41,841 nucleotides of DNA from the NCBI GenBank assembly GCA_017557345.1, contig JAFYZR010000025.1, forward strand, positions 1-41,841, read 5' to 3'. Source of the DNA: Paludibacteraceae bacterium. Its GTDB lineage: Bacteria; Bacteroidota; Bacteroidia; Bacteroidales; Paludibacteraceae. Positions 1 to 11,921 of the stretch are shown here, one piece after another. The stretch's first letter is position 1; the number at the start of each line of letters is the position of its first letter. The notes beneath the pieces are model-generated. The model was given only the letters and a program-made list of their open reading frames with translations, made no database searches and was not told the origin of the DNA. Both the position numbers and the translations under genes were made by a program.

Positions 1-281
1 AGTCAAACTACTGCCAAAAGGTCCCTTCTTATATTGCGCTAATTCATCCAACGTCGTCCACTCCCACGATGCCGGTATCTCAAACGGGACGTTCCCATAA
101 TGTGGCGTATCGGAAGCTTTTGCTTTCGACTTTTTGAGTTTGCCCGCTGCAATTAGTTGCTCCTTCTCCTTACGGATACGCTCCAGCAGAACCGATGCCG
201 GTTCATCATTCGGATCTTGCGGCACGAGTTTGCCTCGTATAGCAAGGTCGAGTATCTTTTGTTTGAGTTGCTTCGTATCCA

Positions 282-282
<1 letters not shown>
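1..282 (-). CDS. hsdS: Type I restriction enzyme specificity subunit HsdS, N-terminal part (cut by window edge)
   Basis: The 94 visible codons begin MDTKQLKQKILDLAIRGKLV, then PQDPNDEPASVLLERIRKEKEQL, the usual opening of Bacteroidetes HsdS proteins; the first target-recognition domain begins around WEWTTLDELAQYKKGPFG before the sequence leaves the window. HsdS chooses the DNA target for the HsdR-HsdM complex. Its ATG overlaps the hsdM stop by one base (TAATG), so the two are translationally coupled and the order is R-M-S. The two recognition domains that set specificity are not in the window, so neither the target nor integrity can be judged. Identification is firm; the gene is partial only because of the window edge. 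Confidence 0.93.
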
Positions 283-4453
<4,171 letters not shown>

Positions 4454-4513
4454 TTAGTTCCAGATAACAAACATTATCGGAAGTTGTTAACAGCATTTTT
4501 TCGTTTGACGCTG

Positions 4514-4545
4514 CAAAAGTACTGCTTATTTTCTATCTGTGCAAA
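4514..4545 (-). promoter_or_regulatory. Predicted Bacteroidetes-type promoter of the hsdRMS operon
   Basis: Reading the minus strand, a TTTG box (4545-4542) and TACTTTTG (4521-4514) are separated by 20 bases, matching the -33/-7 pattern TTTG and TAnnTTTG of Bacteroidetes. It lies about 60 bases before the hsdR ATG in an AT-rich gap, so restriction may be expressed independently of the genes further upstream. Confidence 0.65.
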
Positions 4546-4587
4546 TATTTTGATGCGATAAATGCGACATCGCAAATATCGCAGGAT

Positions 4588-5178
4588 TTAGTCGTTATTT
4601 TCTAATATTTTCTTCAAATCTGAGGTATAACGAGTATCCCCTTTCTTATCCATCGCTCGCTTATACGCTTCATTGAAATGCACTTTATCATCGTCTTTCA
4701 AGCCGGTAACATTCTCCACCCACAGACGAAGATTATTATAGTCACCAGCATCTTCCAAAAGTCCCAAACTCTTTAACGTTGCCAATAGTGTTGCTACTTC
4801 CGAACGGTTCATTTTATTAGAGCCATCACTGGGTTTAGCTGCGCGTTTCAGCAGACGCAATATCTGTTTCTCTTGTTCCGGCGTTACACCAATCAGATGG
4901 GAAGGAAGTTGCTCGTCTAATGTTTGTGCTTGATTCCGTTCCGCAATCCGAAGTTTAATGAAAAGCCATCCTAAAGCAATAAGGATACCAAGAGTACCCA
5001 ATGCTTCTGCCATATATACCGACATAAACGCTACCATCTGGCACCATTCTGCATCTTCGTCATAATACATTACCAATTTTGCAATAATGTATAAGCCAAC
5101 AGCGGTAAAACAGAAAACTATACCTAATATTCTGAATACTTTCAGTAACTCATCTATTTTCTCTTGAGATAGTTTCAT
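4588..5178 (-). CDS. Small two-helix membrane protein of unknown function
   Basis: 196 aa, not recognised. Two hydrophobic segments at about residues 14-38 (VFRILGIVFCFTAVGLYII) and 48-72 (ending ALGTLGILIALGWLFI) should form a membrane hairpin. A soluble C-terminal part of about 120 residues follows; its end (LRLWVENVTGLKDDDKVHF) resembles small accessory domains I have seen at the ends of Bacteroidetes mobile-element proteins, without a known function. It lies just upstream of hsdR on the same strand, but hsdR has its own promoter, so a shared role is not implied. A clean reading frame and a proper ATG support a real gene. Confidence 0.7.
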   Translation of the reverse strand: MKLSQEKIDELLKVFRILGIVFCFTAVGLYIIAKLVMYYDEDAEWCQMVAFMSVYMAEALGTLGILIALGWLFIKLRIAERNQAQTLDEQLPSHLIGVTPEQEKQILRLLKRAAKPSDGSNKMNRSEVATLLATLKSLGLLEDAGDYNNLRLWVENVTGLKDDDKVHFNEAYKRAMDKKGDTRYTSDLKKILENND

Positions 5179-5182
5179 ATCC

Positions 5183-5413
5183 TTATCCTATTAGTGTAAC
5201 GATGTTTTCCAATCGTTCGCGTATCTTGTCAAATTCCAGATTGAGGTCGAGGAAGTTCTGTTGCCTGCTAACAGACGTGCGCTCGGAGAAGGCGTCGTAT
5301 AACGCATCTTCACATGCTTTGCAGAGGTCTTCCTAACAATATCTGCCGTGCTTCGACCGCAAGCATCGGTCGATGGCTCTGTAACGTACGATTGCTCCTT
5401 TATTCTGTGCCAT
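5183..5413 (-). pseudogene. Broken N-terminal fragment of a WYL-type transcriptional regulator
   Basis: From an ATG at 5413 the frame reads MAQNKGAIVRYRAIDRCLRS and continues KHGRYC, then an in-frame TAG at 5335-5333, then EDLCKACEDALYDAF and a divergent tail ending LEFDKIRERLENIVTLIG with TAA at 5185-5183. The opening closely resembles the winged-helix start of Bacteroidales WYL regulators (pattern NKxAxxRYxxIDRCLR... LEDLxEAC). Only about 76 of the roughly 300 expected codons remain, with no WYL core, so this is a decayed remnant. The last 25 codons do not look like the family and may mark a deletion joint. It sits directly behind the AAA/DUF4143 gene. Confidence 0.6.
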
Positions 5414-5430
5414 GGTTTTAATTTAGTTAG

Positions 5431-6804
5431 TTATACTGGCATTTTGGGTAAGGATAAAATCATATCATCGGTGCTATTATTCCCTTGTATAAACATAGAA
5501 TAATAAACCGGCATGTATGTTACTCCGTCTTTGTCCGTTTTGACCTCACGTTTGTTGCAAAGGACGATAGCATCCTTTACTGAATAATCCTTGTTGGAGA
5601 TGAACTTATCCAACGCGCTATGCACGTAATAATCCTTGCCCGACTTGACCTCTATCGGGAGTATGGATAGGTTCGTATAATCGTCGATTATGAAATCCAC
5701 CTCTCCGAGTTTTTTGTTATCGTAATAAAAGAGCGGACATCCATGTGCGTGCAGTTCCTGCGCAACGGCGGACTCATATACCGTTCCCAAGTTGATGCTC
5801 TTAATGTCCTCCAGAATAGCATTCACGTTCATTTTGTACAACAGGTATGTCAGCAGTCCTACATCATTGATATACAGCTTCAGCAGGTTCTTCTGCTCGC
5901 TTTCTTTCAGTGGGAAATGTGGATTGCTGATTGCGCGCACAGCCATTGCTACACCCGAAGCGGTTAAGTACTCAAATTCCTCCTCATAGTGTTCATAGCG
6001 TTTGTTTTTGTTGTGCTCGATGTCGCGATAAACGACGCGTTTTTTCTTGTTCTCCAGTAGCGATGGGATAAGGTCGTAAATAGTACGTATTTTCAGCTTC
6101 CTTTCTTCGTCGTATTGAGAGGCATCCACACGATACAATTCAATAATATCTTGCTGGATGGCACGTACTTTGGTTATATTCTGATCTTGCACAAACTGAT
6201 TAACCGCTTCCGGCATACCGCCTACAATCAGGTCGAAACGGAACATCCTCATTACATATTCGTGAAGCGATTCATTCAGCATCTCGCGTTTCTCGAACTG
6301 TGAACGAATAGCGGAGATGGACTCCGAGTTGGCTCCCATCGCCCATAGAAACTCCTCAAAATCCAACGGGTACATCTGCTTAATGGCCACGCTACCCATC
6401 GGTGTGGAAGGGGTCATCTTCAATGCTATTCCTAATTGCGAACCGCTGGCTATATAGCGGTAACGTGCGTCCTGGTTAAGGAACTTGAGCATAGTCAACA
6501 GATGGGGGTAAGCCTGTATCTCGTCCAGGAAAATGATGGTGTCCTCGCGACTACCTAACTCATTGCCGGCAAAGATGCCTAATTGCACATAGAAATCCTG
6601 CACGGAATGAACGTTCGCAAACGTCCGTGGACCATCCTTGTCTTCTTGTAGATTAATCTCTATATAGTGAGCAAATAGTTGTTGGCTCACATAACGGATA
6701 AGATATGACTTGCCAATCTGACGGGCTCCGTTTACAAGCATGATCTTGTCCGGCTCTTCCTGCAAAAAACGAGATAACTCTGTAGTAAATTTACGTTGTA
6801 ACAT
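5431..6804 (-). CDS. AAA-family ATPase with C-terminal DUF4143 nuclease-like domain
   Basis: 457 aa, normal for the family. The AAA domain has Walker A GARQIGKS at 26-33 and Walker B IIFLDEIQ with D94-E95. A winged-helix region follows, then a DUF4143 C-terminus with a PD-(D/E)xK-like signature (LGEVDFIIDDY... LPIEVKSGKDYY). Such proteins are common in Bacteroidetes and archaeal genomes, often in accessory regions; roles in DNA handling or defence have been proposed but their biochemistry is poorly known. It has its own promoter (6827-6858), and the broken WYL fragment follows 17 bases after its stop. Family assignment is firm; function is open. Confidence 0.9.
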   Translation of the reverse strand: MLQRKFTTELSRFLQEEPDKIMLVNGARQIGKSYLIRYVSQQLFAHYIEINLQEDKDGPRTFANVHSVQDFYVQLGIFAGNELGSREDTIIFLDEIQAYPHLLTMLKFLNQDARYRYIASGSQLGIALKMTPSTPMGSVAIKQMYPLDFEEFLWAMGANSESISAIRSQFEKREMLNESLHEYVMRMFRFDLIVGGMPEAVNQFVQDQNITKVRAIQQDIIELYRVDASQYDEERKLKIRTIYDLIPSLLENKKKRVVYRDIEHNKNKRYEHYEEEFEYLTASGVAMAVRAISNPHFPLKESEQKNLLKLYINDVGLLTYLLYKMNVNAILEDIKSINLGTVYESAVAQELHAHGCPLFYYDNKKLGEVDFIIDDYTNLSILPIEVKSGKDYYVHSALDKFISNKDYSVKDAIVLCNKREVKTDKDGVTYMPVYYSMFIQGNNSTDDMILSLPKMPV

Positions 6805-6826
6805 ATTTCTGTTATAAAATCCGCCG

Positions 6827-6858
6827 CAAAGTTACTACTTTTTTTCGAATTATGCAAG
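6827..6858 (-). promoter_or_regulatory. Predicted promoter of the AAA/DUF4143 gene
   Basis: On the minus strand CTTG (6858-6855) is followed after 20 bases by TAACTTTG (6834-6827), a good -33/-7 match. The predicted start leaves a leader of about 20 bases before the ATG at 6804. The rest of 6,860-7,045 is AT-rich with no gene that I can support. Confidence 0.65.
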
Positions 6859-7049
6859 AGTTTACACGCTTTTTCTGTAATTTTTACACCAAAAATACAC
6901 GCTTTTCCTATAAAATATCATCCAAGATCGCGCACTTTTCCGATTTTGTGGGTATTTTGTGGTAGTATAGGCGTACTTCGATTTTCAGAGTTTTTTTGTG
7001 GAAATCCACAAATTTGCGCTGCGAAACGGTCATTTTCGGCAGTCTGGTC

Positions 7050-7074
7050 AAAATGAAAAGCGGGTTGCCCCGCT
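7050..7074 (-). terminator. Terminator-like hairpin behind the ardA relic
   Basis: A 6-bp stem (agcggg at 7059-7064 with cccgct at 7069-7074, loop TTGC) is followed on the minus strand by TTTCATTTT. The intact ardA gene has a hairpin with the same TTGC loop at the matching place but different stem bases, suggesting that the two downstream regions are homologous and that pairing was conserved. Confidence 0.5.
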
Positions 7075-7078
7075 GTGC

Positions 7079-7123
7079 TCATGCTCTGAAGATATAACGA
7101 TCAACCTTTGTATAATCACCGTC
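7079..7123 (-). pseudogene. Relic of an ardA 3' end
   Basis: Minus-strand translation gives DGDYTKVDRYIFRA and a TGA stop at 7081-7079. The intact ArdA at 19,129 ends GGDYTEVDGYIFRA: 11 of 14 residues match, the stops coincide, and the DNA matches at 35 of the last 42 bases with several silent differences. The relic begins exactly where the ADP-ribosylglycohydrolase gene stops (TAA at 7126-7124), so it marks a recombination joint, not a gene. It has no start and cannot be expressed as ArdA. Confidence 0.8.
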
Positions 7124-8311
7124 TTACACAATCCGGTTGTACTTGTCTATCACATCCCAGAAGCACTGCGGCAGATAGACATTCGGCAGCGCAGCTGCTT
7201 CAAGGAACATCGGTGCTACCTCGTCGGGTGTGTAACCGGCGATACCACAACCTACAGCAGTGACGAGGTAGTTATGGTCTGGGTCGGCTAAGGCATGTTC
7301 CGTGAAACGTTGCACAGCATTATCCAGTTCTACTATTCCTTCCATCGTTGGGAGTGCATAGCATAAGCCGGTGATGCCTTCACCCACACCCCATTCCGCA
7401 TGGAAATACTTATGGGCGTACGCAGCCGCACCTCCGTAGTGCTGACCCTCTTTGTTGCTGCCGAAGACAAAGATCTGTTCCGATTTGAGAAAGTCGATGT
7501 TATCGGGCGAGACTTTGTGGTTCTCGAAAGCTTTGATGCGCCAGATGATATGCCACCATTCGGATGGCAACCGTTTGTACATCTCATGGATGATGTCGGC
7601 TGGTATCACTTTGTAAAAAGCTTCTGCAAAAGCACCGGTGATACAGGCCACAGTATCGCTATCGCCACCGATGGAGATGGCATTGCGGATGGCATCTTCG
7701 AACGAGGCTGACTCACCAAAGGCGGTGAAAGCAGCAGGGATAGTTCCTTGACAGGTCTCGTCGAAGGAATAAGTGCTACGGAGCGAAGTAAGATCTTCAT
7801 CGAAGGTGTAGCCGAGTTTTTGCGTCAGGAACTCCGCTACATCGCATTTGAGTGCTCCGTGACGCATCATCCATACACCGGCTGCAACCGCTTGCGCACC
7901 TTTAATGCCTTCGGGGTGGTTGTGCGTTATCTCGGCAGAGATTTTGGCAAGACGCATGGCTTCTTGGCGACTATGTGCCACCCACCCGCAGGCTGAGGCT
8001 CGCATGGCTGAACCATTGCCGAAGGAGTTGTAGGGTTGTTTGAGTGCAGAGGGCGTGGAGAGCCAAACACCGAAGCGGTTTCCATAACCGCCCATAGGGT
8101 CTGGGAACTGATGGTAATAATCACTCATAATCTCGATGAGAGATGAGTAGGTGTGCTGTTCATCTGTCAGTAGCCACTCCGCTACCGCCATATTCATGAT
8201 ACTATCGTCCGTGAAAGTACTATTCGGACTGAACAGAGGAAACTCCGTTGTGTGGATGTTGTTATACTCGTAGATACTGCCTACAACATCGCCTATGATT
8301 GCACCTAACAT
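7124..8311 (-). CDS. ADP-ribosylglycohydrolase fused to a second conserved domain
   Basis: 395 aa. Residues 1 to about 245 are a DraG/ARH-type hydrolase that would remove ADP-ribose from targets: the metal-binding motif TDDSIMNMAVAEWLL lies near residue 35 and GGDSDTVACITGAF near 218, so both di-metal sites are present. From about residue 260 a second domain reads EQIFVFGSNKEGQHYGGAAA, then GVGEGITGLCYALPTMEG and VTAVGCGIAGYTPDEVAPMF. This glycine-rich FGSN...GAA family occurs alone in phages and other bacteria; I infer a macrodomain-like, nucleotide-binding fold but cannot confirm it. Last gene of the HIRAN cassette, overlapping the preceding gene by 7 bases. It could reverse ADP-ribosylation as an immunity or anti-toxin function. 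Its stop abuts the ardA relic. Confidence 0.85.
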   Translation of the reverse strand: MLGAIIGDVVGSIYEYNNIHTTEFPLFSPNSTFTDDSIMNMAVAEWLLTDEQHTYSSLIEIMSDYYHQFPDPMGGYGNRFGVWLSTPSALKQPYNSFGNGSAMRASACGWVAHSRQEAMRLAKISAEITHNHPEGIKGAQAVAAGVWMMRHGALKCDVAEFLTQKLGYTFDEDLTSLRSTYSFDETCQGTIPAAFTAFGESASFEDAIRNAISIGGDSDTVACITGAFAEAFYKVIPADIIHEMYKRLPSEWWHIIWRIKAFENHKVSPDNIDFLKSEQIFVFGSNKEGQHYGGAAAYAHKYFHAEWGVGEGITGLCYALPTMEGIVELDNAVQRFTEHALADPDHNYLVTAVGCGIAGYTPDEVAPMFLEAAALPNVYLPQCFWDVIDKYNRIV

Positions 8312-8814
8312 ACTTTGTTCTCTATTTCTCCCGCAGGCGGGAATTCTAAATATTCTCCGGTTGGAGGTTCTGTACTGAGTAACATCTTGTGGTCATTATG
8401 GAAGCACGAACACATATCGCCAAATGCAAAGAAGATATAACCGCGTTGTGCGAGGTCATTGGCTTTCTTGAACCACTCTTTATATTCAGGATCTTTGCCC
8501 TTTCCCCATTTCGCCAAGTGCGGATAGTGCTCAATAAACTGCTCTGCTATCTCGTGAGGCGTTTTGCCTTGCCATCCATCCCAGTTGAATTCGCCTGCGG
8601 ATGTATTAGCCGCCGTATGTGGTTCGTTGCTTCGATAGATAGCACCGCAAGTTTTGAGGGTGTACTTCTTGACGGTCGTCGCACAACGCCAGTTAGCACC
8701 ATTCGGAGATACACTCGGGCAGACACGGATGAGTTCGTATCCCATTTCGTGTAACTCTCGTATCACAAGGAAGTACTGCTTGATGCCTTCCATATAATCG
8801 TTATGCTCAGCCAT
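8305..8814 (-). CDS. Hypothetical protein of the HIRAN/ADP-ribosylglycohydrolase cassette
   Basis: About 169 aa from the chosen start MAEHNDYMEGIKQYFLVIRE, five bases after the upstream stop. A longer form from ATG at 8850 would add 12 residues overlapping the upstream gene and is less likely. Not recognised. The protein is soluble, rich in Cys, His and Trp (GANWRCATTVKKYTLKTCGA; FAFGDMCSCFHNDHK), with conserved-looking blocks NWDGWQGKTPHEIAEQFIEH and PEYKEWFKKANDLA. The N-terminal half has an alpha-beta look around a segment (YELIRVCPSVSPNGANWR) that could be a small binding domain. The 7-base overlap with the ADP-ribosylglycohydrolase gene indicates coupled translation and a shared process. 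Confidence 0.75.
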   Translation of the reverse strand: MAEHNDYMEGIKQYFLVIRELHEMGYELIRVCPSVSPNGANWRCATTVKKYTLKTCGAIYRSNEPHTAANTSAGEFNWDGWQGKTPHEIAEQFIEHYPHLAKWGKGKDPEYKEWFKKANDLAQRGYIFFAFGDMCSCFHNDHKMLLSTEPPTGEYLEFPPAGEIENKVC

Positions 8815-8819
8815 AAGTA

Positions 8820-9326
8820 TTATTCTTTGAGCTTCAAATAATTTATCCAACTATCTATTATGTGTTCGTTTATCTCATCTCCTACGAACTCAATCGCTCG
8901 TCCTAAGCGTTTACCTTCTTGTAAAAACAAGCACATGTCTTCCTCTGGGATAGGGACATCGTAAGAATATTTGTTCACAGCTTGAAAAATATCTCTGCAA
9001 TACAACCTCTCTTCTTCGTTTGCAAATTCATATGCAAAGAACTTCCTTTTGATTTCATCTAAGATGGCTCGACCTTTCTTCAAGTAATCATAGTCGGGGA
9101 AATCTTTCGGAGGTTCGCTGTGTGTATAGAAGTGTCCGCCCTTCTCGGTAAGTAATATATAATGGAAGCCAGAAGTTTGCACGTTACGATTGGTGTTGTA
9201 ATGCGGAATAAATGCAAGGCAGTTATGTTTACGAGTGCGGTAGTGCCCCATGTACACAGCAAATTCAAAGCCATGTTCTATGGCTATTTTATCTGCTTGC
9301 CGATGATATGTGGCATTATACCTCAT
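8820..9326 (-). CDS. Hypothetical protein of the HIRAN/ADP-ribosylglycohydrolase cassette
   Basis: 168 aa, unknown. It is soluble and rich in Tyr and His at the N-terminus (MRYNATYHRQADKIAIEHGF; VYMGHYRTRKHNCLAFIPHY), followed by a beta-rich stretch (SGFHYILLTEKGGHFYTHSE) and an acidic helical C-terminal half. I see no signal peptide, membrane segment or classic enzyme motif. The frame lies two bases after the stop of the 504-aa gene and five bases before the next gene, so it belongs to one tight operon. Its partner gene suggests a link with ADP-ribose chemistry, but that is inference only. Confidence 0.72.
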   Translation of the reverse strand: MRYNATYHRQADKIAIEHGFEFAVYMGHYRTRKHNCLAFIPHYNTNRNVQTSGFHYILLTEKGGHFYTHSEPPKDFPDYDYLKKGRAILDEIKRKFFAYEFANEEERLYCRDIFQAVNKYSYDVPIPEEDMCLFLQEGKRLGRAIEFVGDEINEHIIDSWINYLKLKE

Positions 9327-9328
9327 CG

Positions 9329-10843
9329 TTAATTTTTCTCTACAATAAACCGTACAAGTTCGCGGAGTTGTGATAAAGGATGTGACGGAAACATAGAATC
9401 GTATTCGGCTTGCTCAGATAAATTCATTAGGAATCCTGTTTTGATGTTTTCGTCGTAAGGATCTCTAGTCCATCCGACTACGCCGTCATCCTCAAATTGA
9501 ACGTTATTCTTTCTGCGCTCTAACTCAAAGACTACTGCATCTCGGTGACCGGTTACACCCTCTTCGATACCGGCACATGCTATAACCATCACATCACTAC
9601 CAGCCTGTACCAACATAGTAAGCTGGTATATAACGCCATTTTCCTCATGGCCTTTCATAAGGTTATAGCAGAAATGGTTGCCCGCTTTAGTGTGACCTTC
9701 CTCTACCTCTATTAAGCCAAATTTATCGCTGGCTTGCTCACGAAAATTTCTAATAGATTCTTCCTTGTCTGCAATTGTCTCATTGAGAAGGCAAGGAAGT
9801 ACATCAAAGAATAGAGTGAAGTCATTTGACCATAGAATATAATCAGGAGCTTTTTGCCCTTCTATTTCAGCATTGTCTTTTGTTTTCTTGAATTCGGATG
9901 GAATAGCGAGTTGGTGATCGGATTCGGAAAGATATTGTACATCACCTTTGAAGCAAGCACTGCTCCATGATGATTCTGCAAAGAAGTCGTCTTCTTGATA
10001 TACTTTTGCATCAGCGAGCATATCATCAAAATCCTCTTTAGTAAGTGGCTCTTTAAGGACATACTGCCATTCATCAATGTGCTGGAATTTATCCAAGGGT
10101 AAGATATGAGCAAGGTATTTGAAGCGTGCCAATGCCATATCATTATTATCTTGATTCATTATGCATATTAAGTCGGCATATGACACGTATTCAAAGTCAC
10201 ATACTTTGCCATTCTTCAACGCAATCATGGAGAGGCTAAGCTTTTGCTCTTTATTCTTTGGGTTGGAAATTGCCAGTTGGGTGGCTGTAGATGTCATATC
10301 TTTGACTGCCCACTGATTAGTAAATAGTAGATACCCCAAACGCTTGTAGTCTTCACCTCCGGTCGGGTTGTCTAAATCAATGGAATATGCATTCAAGAGA
10401 CCTTTTCCAATAACAAAAGGAGCAAACAATCCATTCATAATGACAGGATCATCTGAATTTTTCACGAGTGCGCACGTGATATTCCAAGAGCCTTCAGTTT
10501 GTTCCCGACGCCATTTAAGTCCGAAGCGTTTCTTAGGATCTTTAAGCGGCTTCTCGTTCTCCTCGTCATATACATCGCCACCGGTTAATTCCTGAATGGC
10601 ACATACGACCTTTGGAAACAACTGATAGTCTGCCATAGAACTCATGGAGAACGCACGCACCTCATAGCCATCCTCCTCTTGGTTTACTTCCACACCACGG
10701 AGCGCGTATTTGAACGAACCAAAGTGCAGACATGGGAATTCGGCAGAAGTGACTACTATTTGTTCGCCTGCGTCGGCAAGTGCCTTGAATAATGATTGAG
10801 GCTCAATTTTCGTAAGGGTACGAATGTTAGCGCAATAACTCAT
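9329..10843 (-). CDS. Large hypothetical protein (504 aa) of the HIRAN/ADP-ribosylglycohydrolase cassette
   Basis: Not assigned to a family. It is acidic, soluble and probably of two parts. The N-terminal half carries FPCLHFGSFKYALRGVEVNQ and GSWNITCALVKNSDDPVIM. The C-terminal half (about 335-504) has GLIEVEEGHTKAGNHFCYNL and ends with WTRDPYDENIKTGFLMNLSE, then YDSMFPSHPLSQLRELVRFI. A similar RDPYD...LMNLSE...FP.HPLSQ tail occurs in uncharacterised Firmicutes proteins as I remember them, so this half is probably a widespread domain of unknown role. No catalytic motif is evident. It starts about 20 bases after a terminator-like hairpin that separates it from the EVE gene, with no room for a promoter of its own. 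Confidence 0.8.
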   Translation of the reverse strand: MSYCANIRTLTKIEPQSLFKALADAGEQIVVTSAEFPCLHFGSFKYALRGVEVNQEEDGYEVRAFSMSSMADYQLFPKVVCAIQELTGGDVYDEENEKPLKDPKKRFGLKWRREQTEGSWNITCALVKNSDDPVIMNGLFAPFVIGKGLLNAYSIDLDNPTGGEDYKRLGYLLFTNQWAVKDMTSTATQLAISNPKNKEQKLSLSMIALKNGKVCDFEYVSYADLICIMNQDNNDMALARFKYLAHILPLDKFQHIDEWQYVLKEPLTKEDFDDMLADAKVYQEDDFFAESSWSSACFKGDVQYLSESDHQLAIPSEFKKTKDNAEIEGQKAPDYILWSNDFTLFFDVLPCLLNETIADKEESIRNFREQASDKFGLIEVEEGHTKAGNHFCYNLMKGHEENGVIYQLTMLVQAGSDVMVIACAGIEEGVTGHRDAVVFELERRKNNVQFEDDGVVGWTRDPYDENIKTGFLMNLSEQAEYDSMFPSHPLSQLRELVRFIVEKN

Positions 10844-10863
10844 GACGATTATTTTTAGAGGTT

Positions 10864-10920
10864 AAAAACAAAAGGAGCAGGCTAAGATGGAGTCACTAAA
10901 TGGACTGTCAGGCCTGCTCC
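10864..10920 (-). terminator. Terminator or attenuator hairpin inside the HIRAN cassette
   Basis: A perfect 9-bp stem (ggagcaggc at 10874-10882, gcctgctcc at 10912-10920) encloses a 29-base loop with a weak inner pairing; on the minus strand it is followed by TTTTGTTTTT. It has all the marks of an intrinsic terminator for transcripts from the HIRAN and EVE genes, yet four same-strand genes follow at once. Partial readthrough or regulated attenuation is more likely than a full stop. Confidence 0.75.
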
Positions 10921-10931
10921 AGAGCAGATTA

Positions 10932-11441
10932 TTACCTGCTCATATAAATCAAGTCAACTAAATTGTCTTTCTTCATGGCAGCAGAGAAAGCAGCTTCGTT
11001 CTTCTTCAAGAAGTCAGCCCAAACTTGTTCCAATTTCTCTGCTTGCTCATCGGTAAGAACCAAACCGGAATGACCTTTATCCCACTCGAAGTCAGGGATG
11101 GCTTTTACCAATTCCTCGCACGTGAGGATAGGAAGCGCATCGGGATTGATTGCAACGTCGGGAAGGAAGTTAACATAATATGTCTCCCGTCCTCTACCGG
11201 ACCAGTCTTCATCTTTGTACGGCTTCGAAGTGATTTTTCCGGAAGCAACGATACCTGTTTGACCGTACATGCCGACTTTCACCCAGAAGAATCTATCTCC
11301 TTCGTGAATCTGGTTCCAATCCCATACCGACCAGTTATAGTCTGGTTCGTACTCTGTAACCATATCAATCAAGTCGGAGAGATAGTGGTGCATGTTATAC
11401 GATGAGAACGCGGGGTTCCATTTCAAAATAACCGTTTTCAT
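10932..11441 (-). CDS. EVE/PUA-like domain protein
   Basis: 169 aa, probably a single-domain protein. It begins MKTVILKWNPAFSSYNMHHY and contains WDWNQIHEGDRFFWVKVG, then GIVASGKITSKPYKDEDWSG and YYVNFLPD: a WNP start, a GD.FF..K strand and GIVA.G.I.S.P strands typical of EVE/PUA-fold modules. EVE domains bind modified bases in DNA or RNA and are found fused to or beside restriction and defence enzymes (McrBC-like and others), so a sensing role for modified nucleic acid is likely. It starts 16 bases after the HIRAN stop and is followed by the hairpin at 10,864-10,920. Fold assignment is by pattern only. Confidence 0.75.
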   Translation of the reverse strand: MKTVILKWNPAFSSYNMHHYLSDLIDMVTEYEPDYNWSVWDWNQIHEGDRFFWVKVGMYGQTGIVASGKITSKPYKDEDWSGRGRETYYVNFLPDVAINPDALPILTCEELVKAIPDFEWDKGHSGLVLTDEQAEKLEQVWADFLKKNEAAFSAAMKKDNLVDLIYMSR

Positions 11442-11456
11442 GATAGTATCAATTTA

Positions 11457-11879
11457 TTATTTCTTCTCTAACAAGTTTACCCGTATTTGCACTTGCTGGT
11501 TCGGGTGAGCCTCTTTGTCAACGTATGTGATGACGCACTCGAAGATGTCTTTGTGACCAAAGTCCATCAGTTGTGCCAGTTGGGTGTTGTCACGACCGGG
11601 AATGTAACCAACGTGCAACGCTTCCACCGTTCGCTCTTGTGCGTTCGCTTTCTTGGGCTTGCCTAATGAGATACTGAACAGCTGTGTGTCTTTCGGCATC
11701 TCGTGCTTCGGAACGTAGAACAACGCAATGGCATCTAGATCATGCTTGTTCTCATCTTCGCGAACCATGTACAGTTTGTCACCCGGACGCATCTCGTCCA
11801 ATACCAAATACCCCTCTGTGTGACCGAATCCGGCCAAGTTGCAGTTTAAGAACTCTGCTTTGTTTTTCTTCAGTTCCAT
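11457..11879 (-). CDS. HIRAN-domain protein
   Basis: 140 aa, nearly all one HIRAN domain: NCNLAGFGHTEGYLVLDEMR, PGDKLYMVREDENKHDLDAI, VGYIPGRDNTQLAQLMDFG and a final strand FECVITYVDKE. HIRAN domains, known from Rad5/HLTF helicases, grip free 3' DNA ends or stalled forks; standalone bacterial copies often sit with nucleases and helicases in mobile regions. It is the first gene of the minus-strand cassette that ends with the ADP-ribosylglycohydrolase, behind the promoter module at 11,922-12,000. It may recognise damaged or invading DNA for the cassette. No catalytic residues are expected. Confidence 0.88.
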   Translation of the reverse strand: MELKKNKAEFLNCNLAGFGHTEGYLVLDEMRPGDKLYMVREDENKHDLDAIALFYVPKHEMPKDTQLFSISLGKPKKANAQERTVEALHVGYIPGRDNTQLAQLMDFGHKDIFECVITYVDKEAHPNQQVQIRVNLLEKK

Positions 11880-11921
11880 AGTAGTATTTTTTTGCAGTTT
11901 AACATCTCGATTTTTTAATTT

